Of a stretch of 64,000 bases of DNA, positions 49,799 through 58,715 are shown in pieces. Under the pieces are notes generated by a model. That model was given only the letters and a program-made list of their open reading frames with translations. It was not told the origin of the DNA and ran no database searches. Origin of the DNA: Streptomyces sp. NRRL S-646 (GTDB taxonomy: Bacteria > Actinomycetota > Actinomycetes > Streptomycetales > Streptomycetaceae); NCBI RefSeq assembly GCF_000720765.1, contig NZ_JODC01000010.1, positions 558,001-622,000 on the forward strand. The letters are read 5' to 3'. Made by a program: the position numbers and the translations under genes. Each line of letters opens with the position of its first letter. Position 1 is the first letter of the stretch.

Positions 49799-50956
49799 TC
49801 ACACGCCCGAGGCCGCCCGCAGTACGGCATCGGCCAGACGGCCGTTCTCGGGGGACGCGCCGACGCCCGAGGGGAAGGCGAAGCGGCGCCGTGTGTAGGC
49901 GTAGGCCACCCCGCTCGCCGGGTCGGCGAAGGCGAGCGAGCCCGTGGCGCCGCTGTGTCCGAAGGAGTCCTCGCCGAGGAGCGGATAGCGGCCGGCCAGG
50001 TACTCGAAGCCCACCGCGAAGTGGTCGTCGCCGCCGGTCACCAGGTCGGGGCCGGGCGTCCGCAGCCCGCCGAACAGGGCCGCCGTCTCGCGGGTGAGCA
50101 GGGGCGCCCTGCCGTCCACCGTGCTGATCGCGGCCGCGTACATCCCGGCCACCCCGCGCGCGTTGCCCACACCGCCCGAGGAGGCCGGGCCGAGGGCCCG
50201 CGTCCGGCGGTCGTTCGCGAAGGAGAGCAGGTCGGTGGGCTCGGGGGCGTTCAGGTTGAAGGCGATGTACCGGATGCTCCCGGGGGCGGCCGCCCGGGCC
50301 GCCAGCGCGGCGGCCTCCTCGGGAGTGGGAAGGAGCGGCTGCACCTCCAGCCACCGAGGCTCCAGCGCCTCGGGCTGGCCGAGGTGGAAGTCGAGGCCGT
50401 AGGGCGCCCGGACGCGCTCCTCGTACAGCTCCTGGATCGACTTCCCGGTGGCCCGGCGCACCACCTCGCCGGTGAGCGCACCGATGACGAGCCCGTGGTA
50501 GCCGTATCCGCTCTCCGGGTCCCACAGCGGCTTCTGCCCGGCGAGGCGTGCCGCCATGAGCCGGTCGTCGGCCAACTCCTCGGTGCTGAAACCGCCGTCG
50601 GGGATGCCGACCAGCCCGGCCCGGTGCTCCAGCAGCTCGCGCAGCGTCAGCCGTTCCTTGCCCTCCACCCCGAACTCGGGCCAGTACGCGGCCACTTCAC
50701 GGTCCAGATCCAGTACGCCGTCCTGCACCAGCAGCGCGACGACCAGATGCGCCGCGCCCTTGGTGATGGAGAACAGGCTGGTCAGCGAGGACCCGTCGAT
50801 CCCCTCCCCGGCCCACAGGTCCACCACCCGCCGCCCGTGGTGGTACGCCACCAGCTGTGCGCCGGGCTCGTGCCGCTCCCCGGCGAGGAAGGCTGCGAAC
50901 TCCTCGAGCACGCCCTCGAATCCCTCGGACACCGTTCCCTGTACGTCGTGCGACAT
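49799..50956 (-). CDS. Beta-lactamase-fold serine hydrolase (EstB-like esterase)
   Basis: A 385-aa class-C-like serine hydrolase. SxxK motif in LFSITKGAAHLVVALL (nucleophile Ser), Tyr motif YGYHGLVIGALTGEVV in place of YxN, and late HSGATGSLAFADP replacing KTG. No signal peptide, so it is cytoplasmic; more likely an esterase or peptidase than an antibiotic-resistance enzyme. ATG 50956 follows AGGGGG. Confidence 0.87.
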   Translation of the reverse strand: MSHDVQGTVSEGFEGVLEEFAAFLAGERHEPGAQLVAYHHGRRVVDLWAGEGIDGSSLTSLFSITKGAAHLVVALLVQDGVLDLDREVAAYWPEFGVEGKERLTLRELLEHRAGLVGIPDGGFSTEELADDRLMAARLAGQKPLWDPESGYGYHGLVIGALTGEVVRRATGKSIQELYEERVRAPYGLDFHLGQPEALEPRWLEVQPLLPTPEEAAALAARAAAPGSIRYIAFNLNAPEPTDLLSFANDRRTRALGPASSGGVGNARGVAGMYAAAISTVDGRAPLLTRETAALFGGLRTPGPDLVTGGDDHFAVGFEYLAGRYPLLGEDSFGHSGATGSLAFADPASGVAYAYTRRRFAFPSGVGASPENGRLADAVLRAASGV

Positions 50957-51023
50957 GCAAAGCCCCCTGTTCGGTGATCGGATACGGAATCCACCAACAG
51001 AGGGCCTCGGCACGGCATTCCCG

Positions 51024-52232
51024 CTACTGCCGGTATCCGCTCAGGAACCGTCCGATCCGCCCGATCGCCGCCTCCAGATCGTCCGCGTAGGGAAGCGTCA
51101 AGATGCGGAAGTGGTCCGGTGTCGGCCAGTTGAAGCCGGTGCCCTGCACCACCTGGATCTTCTCCCGGAGCAGCAGGTCCAGGACGAACTTCTCGTCGTC
51201 GTGGATCCTGTGCACCTTGGGGTCGATGCGCGGGAACGCGTACAGCGCGCCCTTCGGTTTCACACAGGACACGCCCGGGATCTCGTTCAGCTTCTCCCAG
51301 GCCACGTTGCGCTGCTCGTACAACCGCCCACCGGAGGTGGTCAGTTCGCGGATCGACTGGCGGCCGCCGAGCGCGGCCTGGATGGCGTACTGGGCGGGCG
51401 CGTTGGCGCACAGCCGCATGGAGGCCAGCATCGTCAGGCCCTCCAGGTAGTTGCGCGCGTGCTGCTTCGGGCCGGTCACCACCAGCCAGCCCGAGCGGAA
51501 TCCGGCCACCCGGTACGTCTTCGACAGGCCGCAGAAGGTGAGGACCACCAGGTCGGGGGCGAGCGCCGCGGCCGAGTGGTGCACGGCGTCGTCGTAGAGG
51601 ATCTGGTCGTAGATCTCGTCGGCGAAGACCATCAGCCCGTGGCGGCGGGCGAGGTCGAGGATGCCCTCGATGATCTCCTTGGGGTAGACCGCGCCAGTGG
51701 GATTGTTCGGGTTGATGATGACGACGGCCTTGGTGCGGTCGGTGATCTTCGAGGCCATGTCGTCCAGGTCCGGGTACCAGTCGGCCTGTTCGTCGCAGAG
51801 GTAGTGGACGGCCTTGCCGCCGGCGAGGGTCGTCACCGCGGTCCAGAGGGGGAAGTCCGGGGCGGGGATGAGGATTTCGTCGCCGTCCTCGACCAGTGCC
51901 TGTACGGCCATCGAGACCAGCTCGGAGACGCCGTTGCCGAGGAAGACGTCGTCGACGTCGACTGCCAGGCCCAGGGTCTGGTAGCGCTGGGCGACCGCGC
52001 GGCGGGCGGAGAGGATGCCGCGGGAGTCCGTGTAGCCGTGCGCCTGCGGGAGCATCCGGATCATGTCCTGGAGGATCTCCTCCGGCGCCTCGAAGCCGAA
52101 CACCGCGGGGTTGCCGGTGTTCAGGCGCAGCACACTGTGGCCCGCCTCCTCCAGTGCGTTGGCGTGCTCGATCACCGGGCCGCGGATCTCGTAACAGACC
52201 TCGCTGAGCTTGTTCGACTGCCGGAACTCCAT
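51024..52232 (-). CDS. PLP-dependent aminotransferase (AlaA-like)
   Basis: A 402-aa fold-type I aminotransferase close to E. coli AlaA/YfbQ: RLNTGNPAVFGFEAPEEILQ, YTDSRGILSARRAVAQRYQ, INPNNPTGAVYPKEI, PLP lysine in GLSKTYRVAGFRSGW. Likely makes alanine from pyruvate and glutamate or a related exchange. Divergent from an HxlR-type regulator across a region with two palindromes, so it may be controlled by it. Confidence 0.9.
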   Translation of the reverse strand: MEFRQSNKLSEVCYEIRGPVIEHANALEEAGHSVLRLNTGNPAVFGFEAPEEILQDMIRMLPQAHGYTDSRGILSARRAVAQRYQTLGLAVDVDDVFLGNGVSELVSMAVQALVEDGDEILIPAPDFPLWTAVTTLAGGKAVHYLCDEQADWYPDLDDMASKITDRTKAVVIINPNNPTGAVYPKEIIEGILDLARRHGLMVFADEIYDQILYDDAVHHSAAALAPDLVVLTFCGLSKTYRVAGFRSGWLVVTGPKQHARNYLEGLTMLASMRLCANAPAQYAIQAALGGRQSIRELTTSGGRLYEQRNVAWEKLNEIPGVSCVKPKGALYAFPRIDPKVHRIHDDEKFVLDLLLREKIQVVQGTGFNWPTPDHFRILTLPYADDLEAAIGRIGRFLSGYRQ

Positions 52233-52263
52233 GCTCGCTCGCCCCTCCGCTTTCGTGTGTTGC

Positions 52264-52312
52264 TTGGTTTTACCAAGTTCGAGCTTGGAAAGTCCAACAA
52301 CATGTCTAGACT
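52264..52312 (+). promoter_or_regulatory. Two HxlR-type palindromes and -10 box, leaderless start
   Basis: TTGGT-TTT-ACCAA (52264-52276) and TTGGA-AAG-TCCAA (52285-52297) are both perfect, start-to-start distance 21 bp. The second overlaps a -35-like TTGGAA; 16 nt later comes TAGACT (52307-52312) and 7 nt after that the ATG at 52320. Confidence 0.7.
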
Positions 52313-52319
52313 GCGTCGC

Positions 52320-52946
52320 ATGTCACGACGCCGAAGCTACGACCAGTACTGTTCCGCCGCCCGCGCCCTCGATCTCGTCGGCGACCGCTGGACCCTGCTG
52401 ATCGTCCGCGAGCTCCTGGCGGGCCCGCGCCGCTACACGGACCTGCACGCGGATCTGCCGGGCGTCAGCACAGACGTACTCGCCTCACGGCTGAAGGACA
52501 TGGAACGCGACGGGCTCAGCACTCGCCGCCGGCTGCCCCCGCCCGGCGCGGCATACGTCTACGAACTCACCTCACGGGGGCGGGAGTTGCTGCCCGTGCT
52601 GCAGGCGCTGAGCGTGTGGGGCCAGGAAGAGCTGGGGGAGCGGCGGCCCACGGACGCCCTGCGCGCCCACTGGTTCGCGCTGCCGTTGCTGCGCTCGCTG
52701 GAGGGCGAGGGGCTCGTCGAGGTCCGGCTGGAGGAGGGGGACTTCCATCTGTACGTCGGTGCCGAGGACGGGCCGTTGTACGGCGACGGGCCCGCCCCCG
52801 GGGAACCCGACGCGCGGCTGGCCTTGGACGCGGAGACAGGTGGGGCCCTCGCACGCGGGGAGCTGAGCCTGGCCGACGCGGTGCGGCAGGGGCGGGTCAC
52901 CGTCACCGGCGACGGCACCCTGGCGAAGGGGCTGCGCGAGGTCTGA
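52320..52946 (+). CDS. HxlR-type winged-helix regulator with C-terminal SCP2-like domain
   Basis: A 208-aa regulator. The HxlR winged helix covers residues ~1-95 (YCSAARALDLVGDRWTLLIV, RELLAGPRRYTDLHADLPGV, LASRLKDMERDGLSTRR). The C-terminal ~100 residues (FHLYVGAEDGPLYGDGPAPG, EPDARLALDAETGGALARGE) resemble a sterol-carrier-like sensing domain. ATG 52320 is preferred to ATG 52302 because 52302 lies before the -10 box. Likely represses itself and the divergent aminotransferase. Confidence 0.83.
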   Translation: MSRRRSYDQYCSAARALDLVGDRWTLLIVRELLAGPRRYTDLHADLPGVSTDVLASRLKDMERDGLSTRRRLPPPGAAYVYELTSRGRELLPVLQALSVWGQEELGERRPTDALRAHWFALPLLRSLEGEGLVEVRLEEGDFHLYVGAEDGPLYGDGPAPGEPDARLALDAETGGALARGELSLADAVRQGRVTVTGDGTLAKGLREV

Positions 52947-52950
52947 GACG

Positions 52951-52981
52951 GCAGAAGGCCCGCTCGGGGCGGGCCTTCTGC
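52951..52981 (+). terminator. Terminator between HxlR gene and membrane-protein gene
   Basis: GCAGAAGGCCCGC, loop TCGGG, GCGGGCCTTCTGC; perfect 13-bp stem usable in both directions. Confidence 0.88.
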
Positions 52982-52988
52982 TGGGGTG

Positions 52989-53798
52989 TCAGGCGCCCGG
53001 CGGCACCCGAGAGGGCCGTCCCGGACCGCGCGTCAGCGCATACCCGCCGACGCCGGCGAGCGCGGCCAGCATGCCGCCGATCGCGGTCCACACCCACCGG
53101 TCCGACCACCAGCCGGATGCCCAGCCGTCCTCGGGCTCGATGCTCGACAGCACGGCGGACTTGGACGAATCCCCGTCTTCCGCCTCGGACTTGGAGGTCA
53201 CCGCGATCCCCGGTACCAGCGGCTTCGCCAGCGAGCCGTCCACCGCCGCCGAGCCGCCGACGTCCTTGGAGCCGACCCGGACCGAGGCGCGGATCGGCTG
53301 GCCGAGGTCGGCCGGCGCCAGGTTCACCACCGTCAGCCGTATGTAGTACGTCCCCGGCAGCGGGTCATCGGCCCACGGCTCCGACCAGGCGCGCACGGTA
53401 CGCAGGGTGCAGGCCAGGTCGACCCTGGCCGTGCCCTGGGCCGCGGTGCGGGTCTGCGCCCCGTACTGGCAGGCCTGGCGGCGCCGCAGTCCGTCGTACA
53501 CGTCGATCTGCCAGGTCTGCGCGGCATGCGTGGCCGGCAGCTTCACCGTCGCCTCGACGGTGGGGCGCTGACCGGCGTCCGCGGGGAACGACCAGTACAG
53601 GTAGTCGCCCGTGGAGCCGACCGCCGTGGCCTGCTGCCCCTGCTCGAACTCGGTCGCCGTACGGAAGGACGTACCCGCCGAGGTCGGCGCCGAGCTGCCG
53701 TCGGAGGCACTGGGCGAGGGCGAGGAGTCGGCCGCCGCGGGAGCGGCCGCCAGCCCCAGCGTCAGCAGGGCCGCGCTCAACACATGTGTGATCCGCAT
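52989..53798 (-). CDS. Exported single-pass membrane protein, unknown function
   Basis: A 269-aa protein: signal peptide (MRITHVLSAALLTLGLAAAP), a Ser/Pro linker, an all-beta extracytoplasmic domain (YLYWSFPADAGQRPTVEATV, WQIDVYDGLRRRQACQYG, GTYYIRLTVVNLAPADLGQP) and a C-terminal helix (VWTAIGGMLAALAGVGGYAL) with a basic end. Start ATG overlaps the stop of the VWA gene by one base, so the two are coupled and probably form one envelope complex. Both have a similar beta domain. Function unknown. Confidence 0.75.
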   Translation of the reverse strand: MRITHVLSAALLTLGLAAAPAAADSSPSPSASDGSSAPTSAGTSFRTATEFEQGQQATAVGSTGDYLYWSFPADAGQRPTVEATVKLPATHAAQTWQIDVYDGLRRRQACQYGAQTRTAAQGTARVDLACTLRTVRAWSEPWADDPLPGTYYIRLTVVNLAPADLGQPIRASVRVGSKDVGGSAAVDGSLAKPLVPGIAVTSKSEAEDGDSSKSAVLSSIEPEDGWASGWWSDRWVWTAIGGMLAALAGVGGYALTRGPGRPSRVPPGA

Positions 53799-55072
53799 CA
53801 GTTGGTCCTCCAGACCGCGACCCGCCAGCGCGACAGCCAGCCCCAGATCAGACCGGCCAGGAAACCGACCAGCACCAGTACGCCGAGCAGCCACCAACCG
53901 CGGCCGAGGCCGAAGGAGGCCACGTCGCCCGAGTGGGACGGGCCGTCGACCACGTCCACGGTCAGCTCCAGCGGCAGACCGGGCGTGGTCTTCACACCGG
54001 AGGCCGCCGAGAAGGAGTTGGTGACCTGAAGGCACACGGTCTCCGCGGCGGGCTTGTCGCTGTCGTCGTCGTCCCGTTCGGGCTTCGGATAGCGCAGGCC
54101 GGTGGAGATGACGTCCGTGCGCCCGTTGCCCGCGGCCTCCCCGCGCACGATCTCGCGGCCGTGCACGGTGACGGCCCGCAGCAGAGCCCCGTAGTCCGGA
54201 CCGACGGCCCGGTCGGCCGCCACACTCACCGAGGCGCGCAGCTCCTGGCCCGCCATGACCTCCACGCGGTACCAGCGCTCCTGCCCGAACTCCTCGCGGT
54301 CGGTGAACAGGCCCGACTTCAGGGTCGGCGCGTCCGTGCACTGCGCGGCGCCCTCGGTGGCGACCGGCGTCACCACCGGGTCGGCCGCCCGGTCCACCAA
54401 CTGGTTGACCTTGTCGGTGAGTTCGTCGGTGTGCTCGACCGAGGTGTAGGTGCCGCCGGTCGCCTCGGCGATGCAGCTGAGCTGCTTGTTCAGCTTGGTG
54501 TTCGGGACCAGGCCGAGGGTGTCGATGGTCATCCCGATGCCCTTGGCGGCGATCTCGCGGGCCACCTCGCACGGGTCGAGGGGGGCGCAGGTGTCCTCGC
54601 CGTCGGTGATCAGCACGATCCGCTTGGAGCCGTCGCCGGCCTGCAGGTCGCCGGCCGCCTTCAGGAGGGCCGGGCCGATCGGGGTCCAGCCGGTGGGCGA
54701 GAGCGTCGCGACCGCCGTCTTCGCCTCGGTCCGGTCCAGCGTGCTGACCGGGTAGAGCTGCGCGGTGTCCTTGCAGCCCGTCTGCCGGTCGTTGCCCGGG
54801 TAGTTGGCGCCGAGCGTGCGGATGCCGAGCTGGACCTCCTCGGGCGTCGCGTCGAGGACCTCGTTGAACGCCTGCTTCGCCGCGGCCATCCGGGTCCCGC
54901 CGTCGATGTCCCGGGTCCGCATGGAACCACTGACGTCGAGGACGAGATCGACCTTCGCGGTGGCCTCGCCCGTGGGTTCGCCGGCGGTCGCCGCGGCCGG
55001 GAAAGCAATCCCGGCCGCCAGGGCGGCGAGCAGGGCGCACACCCCTGCCGCCAGCCGTTGTCTTCTGATCAT
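53798..55072 (-). CDS. VWA-domain membrane-anchored surface protein
   Basis: A 424-aa protein: signal peptide (~1-30, LAAGVCALLAALAAGIAFPA), a von Willebrand A domain with a full MIDAS site (DLVLDVSGSM; Thr in SPTGWTPIGPALL; Asp in VLITDGEDTC), a beta-rich domain (WYRVEVMAGQELRASVSVAA) and a C-terminal membrane helix (WWLLGVLVLVGFLAGLIWGW). The metal site suggests protein binding outside the cell. Coupled with the following gene. Confidence 0.85.
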   Translation of the reverse strand: MIRRQRLAAGVCALLAALAAGIAFPAAATAGEPTGEATAKVDLVLDVSGSMRTRDIDGGTRMAAAKQAFNEVLDATPEEVQLGIRTLGANYPGNDRQTGCKDTAQLYPVSTLDRTEAKTAVATLSPTGWTPIGPALLKAAGDLQAGDGSKRIVLITDGEDTCAPLDPCEVAREIAAKGIGMTIDTLGLVPNTKLNKQLSCIAEATGGTYTSVEHTDELTDKVNQLVDRAADPVVTPVATEGAAQCTDAPTLKSGLFTDREEFGQERWYRVEVMAGQELRASVSVAADRAVGPDYGALLRAVTVHGREIVRGEAAGNGRTDVISTGLRYPKPERDDDDSDKPAAETVCLQVTNSFSAASGVKTTPGLPLELTVDVVDGPSHSGDVASFGLGRGWWLLGVLVLVGFLAGLIWGWLSRWRVAVWRTN

Positions 55073-55116
55073 CGGCGGATCTTATTGATCAGAGGTGCCG
55101 CGCTCCAAAACGAGCG

Positions 55117-56628
55117 TCAGCGGGCCTGCGGGCGCAGGGGATTGGGCAGCTCGGCCCACTGGTCGCCGGGCGTCCCCGGTGACATCCGCATCAGTGTCAG
55201 AGCCTTCGCGGGCAGCGGTTCTTCGAGCAGCGCGAGCAGGTCGGGGGTGTGCGGCAGATCCCGTACGGCCGTCTCCAGCGCCGTTCCGAGCACCGGCGCC
55301 GAACCCGCCGTACCGGCGAGGGCGCCCGCCACCAGCGACCCGAACAGCTTGCGCCGCAGCGTCGTCACGTCGTCCGTGACGATCCGTCCGGCCAGGTCCG
55401 GGACCGGGATGCCGTGCCGGGCCAGCCGCGCCGGGCTGACGCGGATGTCGGCGAGGTCGCGGTAGACCAGCCGCAGCGGGGCACCCGTCGCCGAGAGGAC
55501 GACGAGGAGGTTCTGGCCGTGCGCCTCAAGAGCCACACCCAGCTCCAGCAGGCGCAGGCCGACGGTGAGGGTGAGGCGGGTGAAGTCGGCGAGCCAGGCG
55601 GGGGATTCGGGCAGCGCGGTGGTGGCGAGCGCGGCCACCGGCACGACCCGCTCGCCGCGGGCCGTCGAGGCGTACGTCTGCGGCGACTCCCGCACCACGG
55701 CGGCGAGGTCCGCGGACTCGGCCGCGGCCGCACCCCAGGTGCGTGTGACGTGCAGGAGGCCGTCGGAGCGCGCGGCCAGTGACTCCGCGAACGCCGACAA
55801 CGTCGCCGACAGCGCGATCGAGTAGAGCGAGATGTCCCGCACCGAGGACGTCAGCCGGGCACTCAGGGCCGTCTTGACATGTGGACCGCCGGGCACCGCG
55901 AGCGTGCGCAGGGACATCAGCGGATGCGCGGTGAGCCGCTCGTCGCAGGTCCGCTTCAGCACATGCGCCGCCTGCCACGGGTGCACCGGCAGCAACAGCC
56001 GTTCCCCGTCCCGCATGTCGTCCGGCCACACCCCCGTCACCAGGCACTCGTCGACCCGGACCGGCAGCATCCCCAGCTCGACCCGCGGCCGGTGCTCCGG
56101 CCCGTAGGCCAGCTGCTCGGCCACCGAGAAGCCGGGCCGGGAACGGCAGCCCGGATGGAAGGGATGCCCGTCGACCACCCGCTGCTCCCACTCCCAGTCC
56201 TGCGCGGGCCACTCGTCCGTGGGGCGCTCCTGATCGGCCCGCGACAGCGCCAACGATGCCACGCTGTGCCCGAGTTCGGCCGCGAAGTCCACGCAGTGCG
56301 GCACGGCGAGGTCGGTCATCAGCTGCGCCGGATGGTCGTACGCCACGCTGTCCAGATGTACGGCGGTGACGTAGGCGGCGGTGGCGTACGGATCCGCGGC
56401 CGGCCCGTGCAGCCGGCGCCCGTCGCGAAGGCGCAGGGTCAGGCCCTCCCGGTCCCGGTCCCGGCCGGTGATCCACGGCAGTGGCTCATGGGCGAGCGCC
56501 CGCCACAGCCGGGTCAGCACGGCCGCCCGGGCACCGGGCAGCTCGGCCGCGTACCGTGACTCAAGCGCGGGGCGTACGGCGGCCAGCTCGTCGGCGACGT
56601 CGGCCTCCGCCGGGTGGGGACGGTGCAC
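55117..56628 (-). CDS. IucA/IucC-family NIS siderophore synthetase (first)
   Basis: A 503-aa NRPS-independent siderophore synthetase. Typical segments: GHPFHPGCRSRPGFSVAEQL (ATP-binding HP.HP..K/R), LLLPVHPWQAAHVLKRT, VKTALSARLTSSVRDISLYS, LEAHGQNLLVVLSATGAPL and LVYRDLADIRVSP, which form the ATP/Mg and acid sites. Condenses a carboxylate (such as citrate) with an amine or alcohol. GTG 56628 has AGGAG 7 nt upstream. The open frame further upstream runs through the divergent gene and is a shadow. Divergent from a second synthetase. Confidence 0.88.
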   Translation of the reverse strand: MHRPHPAEADVADELAAVRPALESRYAAELPGARAAVLTRLWRALAHEPLPWITGRDRDREGLTLRLRDGRRLHGPAADPYATAAYVTAVHLDSVAYDHPAQLMTDLAVPHCVDFAAELGHSVASLALSRADQERPTDEWPAQDWEWEQRVVDGHPFHPGCRSRPGFSVAEQLAYGPEHRPRVELGMLPVRVDECLVTGVWPDDMRDGERLLLPVHPWQAAHVLKRTCDERLTAHPLMSLRTLAVPGGPHVKTALSARLTSSVRDISLYSIALSATLSAFAESLAARSDGLLHVTRTWGAAAAESADLAAVVRESPQTYASTARGERVVPVAALATTALPESPAWLADFTRLTLTVGLRLLELGVALEAHGQNLLVVLSATGAPLRLVYRDLADIRVSPARLARHGIPVPDLAGRIVTDDVTTLRRKLFGSLVAGALAGTAGSAPVLGTALETAVRDLPHTPDLLALLEEPLPAKALTLMRMSPGTPGDQWAELPNPLRPQAR

Positions 56629-56721
56629 GGGCGGGCTCCTCGGGTACGAGTAGGGCGTCACGGACGGGAGGTGACGGCATACATACTGATCGTCTCCGCC
56701 CGAACGGACCTCAGGGAACGA

Positions 56722-58689
56722 GTGGATCGCGTGGATCTCATCCCCCCGCACACCTGTGACGACCCCGCCCGCAGTGCCGACGCATACGCGGCCGCACCGC
56801 TCCTCAACTGTCTGCTGCGCGAGGTCGCAGAGCCGGTCACGGAACCTGGTGCCCCCCGCCCGTCCGGGCTGTCCGGCGCGACTGCCGGGGCTGACGGTGC
56901 GCCCGCGCGATCCGGCTCCGAGGCGGAGGCCTGCGGTGCGCCCGCACGATCCGGCTCCGAGGCGGGGGGCTGCGGTGCGTCTGGGCGGTCCGGCTCCGAA
57001 GCGGGGGGCTGCGGTGGGTCCGGGCGATGTGGTTGCGTGGCGGGGGTCTGCGGTGCGTCTGGGCGGTGTGGTTGCGAGGCGGGGGCCGATGGTGCGCCCG
57101 CGCGATCCGGCTCCGAGGCGGGGGGCTGCGGTGCGTCTGGGCGGTCCGGCTCCGAAGCGGGGGGCTGCGGTGGGTCCGGGCGATGTGGTTGCGTGGCTGG
57201 GGTCTGCGGTGCGTCTGGGCGGTGTGGTTGCGAGGCGGGGGCCGATGGTGCGGCCGCGCGGTCCGGCTCCGAGACGGGAGCCTGCGGTGCGTCCGGGCCG
57301 TCCGGCTCGGACACCCGCGCACTTCGCACCTACCGTCTGCGCGGCAGCGGCCGCCTGCTGCGGGTGCGCGGGGAGCGGCGGCCCGCCGACCCCGAGGTCT
57401 TCGCCGCCGGCCACTGGCACCACATCGGGCACACCGAACTCGTCAAGCTCGTCGCCGAGGAGCTGCGCCGTCACACGGGCCTGTCGAACCACGAACTCCC
57501 CGCCGAGATGATCGACAGCCGGGACGCCGTGGCCGCACTGCTGGCCGCCCGAGCCGGGGCGACGGCGCCCGAGGACCCGTACCAGCGCTCCGAGCAGTCC
57601 CTGATCACGGGCCATCCCTACCACCCGGCCCCCAAGGCACGCGGCGGCGGCCCGGTCGCCGGCTGGCTGCCGTACGCCCCCGAGGCCCACGCCCGCTTCC
57701 CGCTGGTGCTGCTCGGCGTGCGCGAGGACCTGGTCGTCGAGGAGGGCGACACCGCGGCGCTGGACGCCCTCGGCGAGGCCCCGCCCGGCTACCGCCTGCT
57801 GCCCGCCCACCCCTGGCAGCTCGACCTCCTGGACCTCGAGCCCGCCTTCGCCGACGGCCGCCTGATCCGGCTGGGGACGACCGGCTTCGAGGCCTGGCCG
57901 ACGGCCGCGATCCGCACCCTCCACGTCCCCGGGCGTGACCTCTTCCTGAAGTTCAGCCTCGACGTCCGCATCACCAACGACATCCGGCGGCTGTGGCGCC
58001 ACGACCTGCTGAAGCTCCGCCGGACGGACGCGGCGGCGGCCGCCGCCCTCGCCGCAACGGACGGCCCGGCGGCCTGGCTCGGCGACCGCGGCTACCGCAC
58101 CGCCGACTTCGCCTTCGAGGAACTCGCCGTCCTGGTCCGCGACGGACTGCGCCCCCATCTGCTGCCCGGCGCGACCCCGCTGCTCGCCGCGGGCCTGGTG
58201 GAGGGCTTCGCGGGCAGCCCGCTCGACGGGACCTCCGACCCGGAGGCCTGGTGGGAGGCGTACCTGAGGGTCGTCGTGCCTCCGGCCCTGGCCGCCTTCG
58301 CCGACCACGGCGTCGTACTCGAAGCCCACCTGCAGAACACGCTGGTCGCCGTCGACACGGACGGCACCCCGGTACAGGCGCTGTTCCGGGACGCCGAGGG
58401 CGTGAAGCTGCTGCCGGACGTCTCGCGCGCGGCCGGCTGGGAACGGCTGGTCTACTGCCTGGTCGTCAACCACCTCGCGGAGGTCGCCGCCGCCCTGGCC
58501 GAACGCCACCCCGGCCTCGACCCCTGGCCCGCCGCACGCCGCGCACTCGCCCGCCACGACCTCCCCGAGACCGCCGCCCTGCTCACCGCACCGACTCTCC
58601 CCGGCAAGACGAACCTGCTGCTGCGCTGGACGGGCGCGGACGGCGCGGACGCCCGCTACCTGCCGCTGCCGAATCCGCTGGCCGGGTGA
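56722..58689 (+). CDS. IucA/IucC-family NIS synthetase (second) with minisatellite insert
   Basis: A 655-aa NIS synthetase. AYAAAPLLNCLLREVAEP near the N-terminus is the usual first helix. Then residues 58-200 are 11 tandem copies of a 13-residue Gly/Ser/Ala/Cys-rich unit, after which the family sequence resumes (YRLRGSGRLLRVRGERRP, GHPYHPAPKARGGG, LLPAHPWQLDLLDLEP, LKFSLDVRITNDIRRLWRHD, LEAHLQNTLVAVDTDGTPVQ). Without the insert it would have ~510 aa, normal for the family. GTG 56722 is preceded by AGGGA; GTG 56671 is an alternative. No recognisable iron box was found in the 93-bp divergent region. Confidence 0.83.
   Translation: MDRVDLIPPHTCDDPARSADAYAAAPLLNCLLREVAEPVTEPGAPRPSGLSGATAGADGAPARSGSEAEACGAPARSGSEAGGCGASGRSGSEAGGCGGSGRCGCVAGVCGASGRCGCEAGADGAPARSGSEAGGCGASGRSGSEAGGCGGSGRCGCVAGVCGASGRCGCEAGADGAAARSGSETGACGASGPSGSDTRALRTYRLRGSGRLLRVRGERRPADPEVFAAGHWHHIGHTELVKLVAEELRRHTGLSNHELPAEMIDSRDAVAALLAARAGATAPEDPYQRSEQSLITGHPYHPAPKARGGGPVAGWLPYAPEAHARFPLVLLGVREDLVVEEGDTAALDALGEAPPGYRLLPAHPWQLDLLDLEPAFADGRLIRLGTTGFEAWPTAAIRTLHVPGRDLFLKFSLDVRITNDIRRLWRHDLLKLRRTDAAAAAALAATDGPAAWLGDRGYRTADFAFEELAVLVRDGLRPHLLPGATPLLAAGLVEGFAGSPLDGTSDPEAWWEAYLRVVVPPALAAFADHGVVLEAHLQNTLVAVDTDGTPVQALFRDAEGVKLLPDVSRAAGWERLVYCLVVNHLAEVAAALAERHPGLDPWPAARRALARHDLPETAALLTAPTLPGKTNLLLRWTGADGADARYLPLPNPLAG
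56893..57321 (+). repeat. 11 x 39-bp in-frame minisatellite with 156-bp higher-order repeat
   Basis: Eleven 39-bp units of the type (C/D)GA(P/S)(A/G)RSGSEAGG run in frame without interruption. A block of four units (56947-57102) is repeated at 57103-57258 with only about two base changes, so the last expansion is recent. Cysteine content is high (three Cys in some units). Confidence 0.92.
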
Positions 58690-58702
58690 GGGCCGACCTA
58701 CA

Positions 58703-58708
58703 TACCCT
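58703..58708 (+). promoter_or_regulatory. -10 box TACCCT before HipA-like gene
   Basis: TACCCT lies 7 nt before the GTG at 58716, the same layout as at polX (33768). It suggests a leaderless transcript starting behind the synthetase gene. Confidence 0.4.
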
Positions 58709-58715
58709 GGCGGGT

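Noticed and set aside
56629..56721. Iron-regulator (DmdR/IdeR-type) box between the two siderophore synthetases
   Set aside because: Searched for a TTAGGTTAGGCT-like palindrome and found none, so iron control is not claimed.
56893..57321. Tandem repeats considered as a CRISPR array
   Set aside because: Units are contiguous without unique spacers, are a multiple of three long and stay in frame inside an enzyme; no cas genes are nearby.
55117..58557. A 1146-codon open frame on the minus strand joining the first siderophore synthetase with the antisense of the second
   Set aside because: Only the part below 56628 has family homology; the rest is the antisense of the divergent synthetase and its GC-rich repeats, which leave all frames open.
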